A model generated the notes under the pieces. The model was not told the DNA's origin, made no database searches, and saw nothing but the letters and a program-made list of their open reading frames with translations. A stretch of 64,000 bases of DNA, taken from positions 1 to 64,000 of the forward strand of contig NZ_AUHV01000002.1 of assembly GCF_000423365.1 (NCBI RefSeq), written 5' to 3'. Shown one piece after another: positions 59,738 to 64,000 of this stretch. Numbering within the stretch: position 1 is the first letter of the stretch; every line of letters begins with the position of its first letter. The position numbers and the translations under genes were made by a program. Source of the DNA: Maritalea myrionectae DSM 19524. Lineage in GTDB: Bacteria > Pseudomonadota > Alphaproteobacteria > Rhizobiales > Devosiaceae.

Positions 59738-60856
59738 CTACCCCGCTTTATCCAGCTCGCTGCGGCTACCTTCGACCGCCATTTTGTCAATGGCGCCAAA
59801 ATCCCAGTCTATGCCCAGTCCGGGTGTTTGCGCAGGCATGCCGAAGCCATCTTTCATTGCCATGCCTGATGTGGTGATCCGATCAAGCTGGGGGATATAC
59901 TCCAGCCAGCGGGAGTTGGGCACGGCACAGCACAAGGAAACATGCAGCTCCATCAAAAAGTGTGGGCAAACCCAAACGTTAAATGCTTCAGCCATATGCG
60001 CGACTTTGAGCCAGGGGGTAATGCCCCCAATCCGTGCCACATCCACCTGCACAATGGAGGCGGCATCGCGGCGCAAATATTCATTGAATTGCGAAGCGGA
60101 ATACATGCTTTCGCCTACGGCAATCGGCACATTGGTGGACCGTGCCAGCACCTCATGACTGCCAACGTCATCCGCATGCAACGGTTCCTCAAACCAGGCG
60201 ATATTGTATTTTTCCAATAAGCTGGTACGACGCCGCGCCTCGGATAGTGAAAAGGCTTGGTTGGCGTCCGTCATGATTTCAAATTCATCACCCACCGCTT
60301 CGCGCACCGCTTGCAGACGCGCCTCATCATGGGCCGCCAGTTCGTGGCCGATTTTGATTTTGGCACCTTTGAAGCCTTCGGCTTTGCGCGCCAATGCATC
60401 AGCCACCAACTCTTCGGGGCTTAAATGCAACCAGCCCCCTTCCGTAGAGTAAAGAGGCATACGATCTTTGGCCCCACCTGCCATTTTATAGAGTGGCAGG
60501 CTGGCCTTTTTGCATTTTAAGTCCCACAGCGCGGTGTCAATGGCGGCGAGCGCCAGTGAGGTTATGGCCCCCACGCTCGTGGCGTGGGTCGCGAAAAGCA
60601 AATCGCGCCAGATTTTTTCAATTTCCGTCGGGTCGCGCCCCAATAGTCGTGGTGCCAGCGTTTTTTCCAACAACGACATGATTGCCGGTCCGCCTGTGCC
60701 GATCGTATAGCTGTAGCCGATGCCAGTCGCACCATCACTATCGGTGATAAACACCATGGGTGTTTCCTGGCTTTCAAAGCTTTGAATGGCATCCGTGCGC
60801 TTCACCTTCGGCGCAAGATCAACCATCAGCAGTTTGACATGTTCAATTTGAGCCAT
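59738..60856 (-). CDS. Enolase-superfamily sugar-acid dehydratase, MR subgroup, canonical KxK
   Basis: 372 aa from ATG 60856, overlapping the ABC gene by 14 bp; a longer frame to 60895 exists. Catalytic set complete: K166-I-K168, Mg ligands D197, E223, E249, dyad D272-H299. These are typical of mandelate-racemase subgroup acid-sugar dehydratases (fuconate, talarate/galactarate, galactonate). Here L-fuconate dehydration is the best fit to the neighbouring lactonase and mutarotase, though the well-known FucD proteins are longer (about 430 aa). Confidence 0.85.
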   Translation of the reverse strand: MAQIEHVKLLMVDLAPKVKRTDAIQSFESQETPMVFITDSDGATGIGYSYTIGTGGPAIMSLLEKTLAPRLLGRDPTEIEKIWRDLLFATHATSVGAITSLALAAIDTALWDLKCKKASLPLYKMAGGAKDRMPLYSTEGGWLHLSPEELVADALARKAEGFKGAKIKIGHELAAHDEARLQAVREAVGDEFEIMTDANQAFSLSEARRRTSLLEKYNIAWFEEPLHADDVGSHEVLARSTNVPIAVGESMYSASQFNEYLRRDAASIVQVDVARIGGITPWLKVAHMAEAFNVWVCPHFLMELHVSLCCAVPNSRWLEYIPQLDRITTSGMAMKDGFGMPAQTPGLGIDWDFGAIDKMAVEGSRSELDKAG

Positions 60857-61964
60857 CGGAATGTCCAAGCACATTTTGGCCGGTCTCGGCATCAAACAGG
60901 TGAGTACGATCCAGCGAGAGGTTGAAGGTCAGTCGTTCCTCGCCCTCGATCGGACGCGGGTTCAGCATTTTGCCCTGTACTTCATTGTTGCCAATGGTTG
61001 AGAACAGGATGGACTCCGTGCCCAACGGTTCGGAAATGCTTACGCTGAGATCAAAACTGACAATTTCGCCCACATCTGACATGCCGTGTCCCTCGGGGGT
61101 CAGATCATCGGGCCGCACGCCAACAATGACCTGTTGTCCGACCTGGACATGGTTCCTTGCCCGGTTCGGCACCGGAATAGTCAAATTACCTTCAAGATCT
61201 ATATGCGGCACGCCCTCTTTCTCGATCACCTTGCCAGACAGCTGGTTCATAGGAGGGCTGCCGATGAATGAGGCCACGAAAGTGTTGTTGGGGTGATCGA
61301 ACACCTTAAGCGGGCTGCCCACCTGCTCGATATGGCCATCGCGCATGATCACGATCCGATCGGCAAGCGTCATGGCTTCAACCTGATCGTGGGTCACATA
61401 AACAATCGTGTTGTTGACCCGCTTGTGTAGCTTTTTGATCTCCGTGCGCATTTGTACGCGCAGTTTGGCATCCAGATTGGACAAGGGTTCGTCAAACAAG
61501 AAGACATCCGGGTTGCGCACAATAGCACGTCCCATGGCCACCCGTTGACGCTGGCCACCTGACAATTCGGCCGGCAGCCGATCCATCAACATGCCCAGGC
61601 CCAAGATTTCCGCTGCCTCTTCAACCCGCTTGTTAATTTCGCTTTCCGGATGTTTGGCAATTTTCAGTCCAAATCCCAGATTCTCGCGCACACTCATATG
61701 CGGATAGAGCGCATAATTTTGGAACACCATTGAGATGTTGCGGTCCCGCGGCGGCAATTTGTTCACCACCTTGTCGCCGATTTTGATGGTGCCATCGGAG
61801 ATTTCTTCAAGCCCGGCAATCATTCGCAGGGTTGTGGATTTACCGCACCCGGATGGTCCGACCAGCACGACAAATTCAGAGTGCCTAATTTCAAGGTCAA
61901 TGGCATGAACAACTTCAAGCTGCCCATAGCGTTTTACAACTTGCTGGAGTGAAACTTCAGTCAT
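60843..61964 (-). CDS. Sugar ABC transporter ATP-binding protein, UgpC/MalK-type
   Basis: 373 aa from ATG 61964 (AAGGGA before it; the frame extends to 62180 inside the permease gene). Walker A GPSGCGKST near 38, signature LSGGQRQRV near 134, Walker B FLFDEPLSNLDA, His in VTHDQVEAMTLADRI; TOBE/regulatory domain about 240-373 ending RTHLFDAETGQNVL. Third gene of the second sugar importer; start lies 2 bp after the permease stop. Confidence 0.95.
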   Translation of the reverse strand: MTEVSLQQVVKRYGQLEVVHAIDLEIRHSEFVVLVGPSGCGKSTTLRMIAGLEEISDGTIKIGDKVVNKLPPRDRNISMVFQNYALYPHMSVRENLGFGLKIAKHPESEINKRVEEAAEILGLGMLMDRLPAELSGGQRQRVAMGRAIVRNPDVFLFDEPLSNLDAKLRVQMRTEIKKLHKRVNNTIVYVTHDQVEAMTLADRIVIMRDGHIEQVGSPLKVFDHPNNTFVASFIGSPPMNQLSGKVIEKEGVPHIDLEGNLTIPVPNRARNHVQVGQQVIVGVRPDDLTPEGHGMSDVGEIVSFDLSVSISEPLGTESILFSTIGNNEVQGKMLNPRPIEGEERLTFNLSLDRTHLFDAETGQNVLGHSDGSN

Positions 61965-61966
61965 TT

Positions 61967-62812
61967 TTATCCCTTTACGCCGCCGAATGTGAGGCCGGCA
62001 ATGAGGTGTTTTTGAACGATAAATGTCAGCACGAGAGCTGGAACAATGATGATAAAGGCCATGGCGCACATGCCGGCCCAATCGGTGGTGAACTGCGCGA
62101 TGAAATCGGTCAGCCCCACCGGCAGTGTTTTGCTGTTTGTGGACCGGGTCAGGTTGCTGGCCAGAGCATATTCGTTCCAACTGGTGAGGAAGGCGAAAAT
62201 ACCTGCGGAGGCAATGCCGGATTTGGCCAGCGGAAACTCAATTCTCCAAAAAGCCTGCCACCTTGTGCAACCATCCACCTCAGCCGCTTCGGCCAGTTCT
62301 TTCGGGATTTGACGGAAAAAGCCGTCAATCAACCAGATGGTGAAAGGCACATTCAGCGCCACATAGACAAGGATCAAACCAAACTGTGTGTCGATCCAGC
62401 CCAGACGTGCCCATAGAATGAATAGAGGCAAGCTCAAGGCGATGCCGGGCACGGTGCGCGACAACATCAACCCCAGAAACAGAGTGTTTTTGAACCGAAA
62501 GCGATAACGGGCAAAGGCATAGCCGCCAGAAATCCCCACCACAATGGCAACCAAGGTGCTGGTGGTGGCAATGATGATTGAGTTACGGAAATAGGCCACG
62601 ACCGGGATCGCGATCTGCGTTTCACCAATGCCAAAGATTGCGCGGAAATTATCTAGGGTCAGCCGCTGTGGAATCCAGATCGCTGGTTTCGCCAAAATTT
62701 CCTGCAAGGGCCGGAAACCGGATAGAATAACCCAAATTCCAGGCATGGTGATGATCAACATCACAATAAATGTGCCGATCCAGTTCAATGTTGTTTTGGT
62801 TTGCGAGCTCAT
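61967..62812 (-). CDS. Sugar ABC transporter permease, MalG-type
   Basis: 281 aa with six hydrophobic helices and the coupling loop ELAEAAEVDGCTRWQAFWRI near 190. N-terminal GIWVILSGFRPLQEILAKPA is typical of the MalG group. Adjacent, overlapping MalF-type gene gives the partner. Confidence 0.93.
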   Translation of the reverse strand: MSSQTKTTLNWIGTFIVMLIITMPGIWVILSGFRPLQEILAKPAIWIPQRLTLDNFRAIFGIGETQIAIPVVAYFRNSIIIATTSTLVAIVVGISGGYAFARYRFRFKNTLFLGLMLSRTVPGIALSLPLFILWARLGWIDTQFGLILVYVALNVPFTIWLIDGFFRQIPKELAEAAEVDGCTRWQAFWRIEFPLAKSGIASAGIFAFLTSWNEYALASNLTRSTNSKTLPVGLTDFIAQFTTDWAGMCAMAFIIIVPALVLTFIVQKHLIAGLTFGGVKG

Positions 62813-63735
62813 TATTGTGCGCCTCCCATATAGCGCCGGGCTGCGACGAGTTTGGTGTAGAAGAAATAAGTGAACGCAATCGAGAGCAGGATGGAAACAT
62901 AGGCCATGGCGTTTGCTTTACCCATGCTCGCGCTGTCATAGCCAGTGCGGGCAATCAAGGTCCAAAGCAACTCGGTGCGGCCTGCAGGCCCGCCCCCGGT
63001 CATGGTGTCGACCACATCATAGGCGCGCGCCACATCCAGCGACCGAATGGTCATGGCGATATAGGCAAACGGCATCAGATAGGGCAACGTGATGTGTCGG
63101 AAAGTTTGCCAAGCATTGCAGCCATCCACTTGCGCCGCCTCCAGCGGGTCTTTGGGCATGGCAAATAGCCCGGCCAGCAGCAAAATGGCGAAGATGCTTG
63201 TGCTCATCCATATCTCGGCAAAGGCAATCGCACCCATGGCCAATGTGCCATCAACCAACCAAGGGATGGCTTGATCCGTAATGCCTAACGATTGCAAGGC
63301 ATTGTTCATGAGCCCGATATTGTCGTTGAAGATAAATTTGAACTGGAACCCTACCAAGATCGGCGAAAACATCATGGGAAACATCATGATGGTGCGCAGC
63401 GTACGCTGACCCCAAGTGATCCTGTTGATCAGCAAGGCAATGCCCAGGCCAAACAGAAACTCAAGATTTATAACGATGGCAAGGAACAGGACGGTACGGC
63501 CAAAGGCCACCCAGAAATCCCAGTCTGTAAAAATGCGCTCATAGTTGCGAAGCCCCACAAACTTCCACAAAGTGTCCGGCCTTGTCAGTTTGTAAGGGGT
63601 AAAACTGGTGTAAAGAGAAAAGAGTAGCGGGAACAGTACCACAATCAAAATCATGATAATGGCTGGCAACAACAACACATAAGGTGTTGCCTGTTCCGAG
63701 AACATCTTTCTCTTGATATTTGTCAAAACTGACAT
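62812..63735 (-). CDS. Sugar ABC transporter permease, MalF-type
   Basis: 307 aa from ATG 63735 (GGAGATGAA before it); a longer frame reaches 63780 but would include the upstream hairpin. Six helices, coupling loop LEAAQVDGCNAWQTFRHITL near 215. Co-translated with the MalG-type protein through a one-base overlap. Confidence 0.93.
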   Translation of the reverse strand: MSVLTNIKRKMFSEQATPYVLLLPAIIMILIVVLFPLLFSLYTSFTPYKLTRPDTLWKFVGLRNYERIFTDWDFWVAFGRTVLFLAIVINLEFLFGLGIALLINRITWGQRTLRTIMMFPMMFSPILVGFQFKFIFNDNIGLMNNALQSLGITDQAIPWLVDGTLAMGAIAFAEIWMSTSIFAILLLAGLFAMPKDPLEAAQVDGCNAWQTFRHITLPYLMPFAYIAMTIRSLDVARAYDVVDTMTGGGPAGRTELLWTLIARTGYDSASMGKANAMAYVSILLSIAFTYFFYTKLVAARRYMGGAQ

Positions 63736-63766
63736 TTCATCTCCAACAATTCTGCCCAATTTTAGC

Positions 63767-63794
63767 AAGCAGCGGGACAATAGTCCCGCTGCTT
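63767..63794 (-). promoter_or_regulatory. Intercistronic stem-loop between binding-protein and permease genes
   Basis: AAGCAGCGGGAC (63767-63778) and GTCCCGCTGCTT (63783-63794) form a perfect 12-bp stem with loop AATA. It lies in the gap after the binding-protein stop; likely limits read-through or protects the binding-protein mRNA. Confidence 0.75.
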
Positions 63795-63820
63795 TGTTTG
63801 TGTTGGGGTAAGGCTAAGCC

Positions 63821-64000
63821 TTAGCCTTCGTCCTCAATCAGCTGGTTAGCTGCTGCTGCAGCGTCATCCAACGCTTGCTGGGCGTTTTTTTCGCCAACAA
63901 TGGCAGCTTGCAGTTCAGGGAACAGCTCATTGGAGATAGGAATCCAGAGATGTGTTGATGGCACAGCAAATGCATCCTCTGCCATAGAGGCACCGAATGT
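63821..64000 (-). CDS. Sugar ABC transporter binding protein (partial, C-terminal 59 residues)
   Basis: The frame enters at 64000 and stops at TAA 63821-63823. The last residues (VGEKNAQQALDDAAAAANQL and IEDEG) are the usual C-terminus of SBP_bac_1 sugar receptors, with the ALDDAA segment. It heads the second importer operon; the 5' part lies beyond the window. The likely ligand is the sugar acid or 6-deoxyhexose oligosaccharide used by the genes downstream. Confidence 0.85.
   Translation of the reverse strand, partial: TFGASMAEDAFAVPSTHLWIPISNELFPELQAAIVGEKNAQQALDDAAAAANQLIEDEG

Noticed and set aside
1-64000. tRNA, rRNA, CRISPR array, phage or conjugation genes
   Set aside because: Looked for cloverleaf-like segments, regular direct repeats with spacers and integrase or capsid motifs; none found.

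Overview
The window reads as the chromosome of a heterotrophic, probably marine alphaproteobacterium of Hyphomicrobiales or Rhodobacterales type. The basis is gene content: an assimilatory NirBD/NasA set with a fused NrtCD-like ATPase, non-phosphorylative sugar oxidation, many sugar and amino-acid ABC importers, and RHH, GntR, LysR and IclR regulators. This is inference from family membership; no rRNA or tRNA gene is present to test it. By eye the nitrate block (about 10-20 kb) is richer in G+C than the secretion block (1-9.5 kb) and the branched-chain-type transporter block (41-50 kb).

Layout. (1) 1-9.1 kb, minus strand: a type I secretion operon with a small secreted protein, TolC-like outer-membrane protein, ABC exporter, HlyD-type adaptor, ribbon-helix-helix protein, periplasmic-binding-type lipoprotein and a large VCBS-repeat secreted protein that runs off the left edge. 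Two matching 20-bp palindromes precede the secreted-protein gene. (2) 9.7-21.5 kb: nitrate uptake and reduction to ammonium (nrtA, nrtB, fused nrtCD-like gene, nirB, nirD, nasA, shortened CysG-like protein) with a divergent LysR regulator. (3) 21.8-33.6 kb: L-arabinose uptake (YtfQRT/YjfF type) and oxidation to 2-oxoglutarate. (4) 33.8-40.9 kb: a decayed GGDEF gene, then an unusual ArsR-type regulator, a GH51 arabinofuranosidase and an arabino-oligosaccharide importer, linked by shared upstream elements. Parts 3 and 4 together make a route from arabinose-containing polymers to the TCA cycle. (5) 41.3-50.7 kb: a ten-gene minus-strand operon (cyclase, cupin, SDR, 3-hydroxyacyl-CoA-dehydrogenase-like enzyme, five Liv-type transporter genes, BKACE) with a divergent IclR regulator; the substrate is unknown. 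(6) 51.1-64.0 kb: an L-fucose-type (6-deoxyhexose or related sugar acid) oxidative pathway with two enolase-superfamily dehydratases, a split UxaA-type dehydratase with a duplicated small subunit, and a second sugar importer whose binding protein runs off the right edge.

Recurring features: genes often overlap by four bases (ATGA), so translation is probably coupled. All five binding-protein genes are followed by a strong stem-loop before the next transporter gene. I found no tRNA, rRNA, CRISPR array, intact insertion sequence or phage gene. The most interesting parts are the ArsR-type sugar regulator with its repeated upstream elements, the paired palindromes at the secreted-protein gene, the uncharacterised ten-gene catabolic operon, and the UxaA small-subunit duplication.
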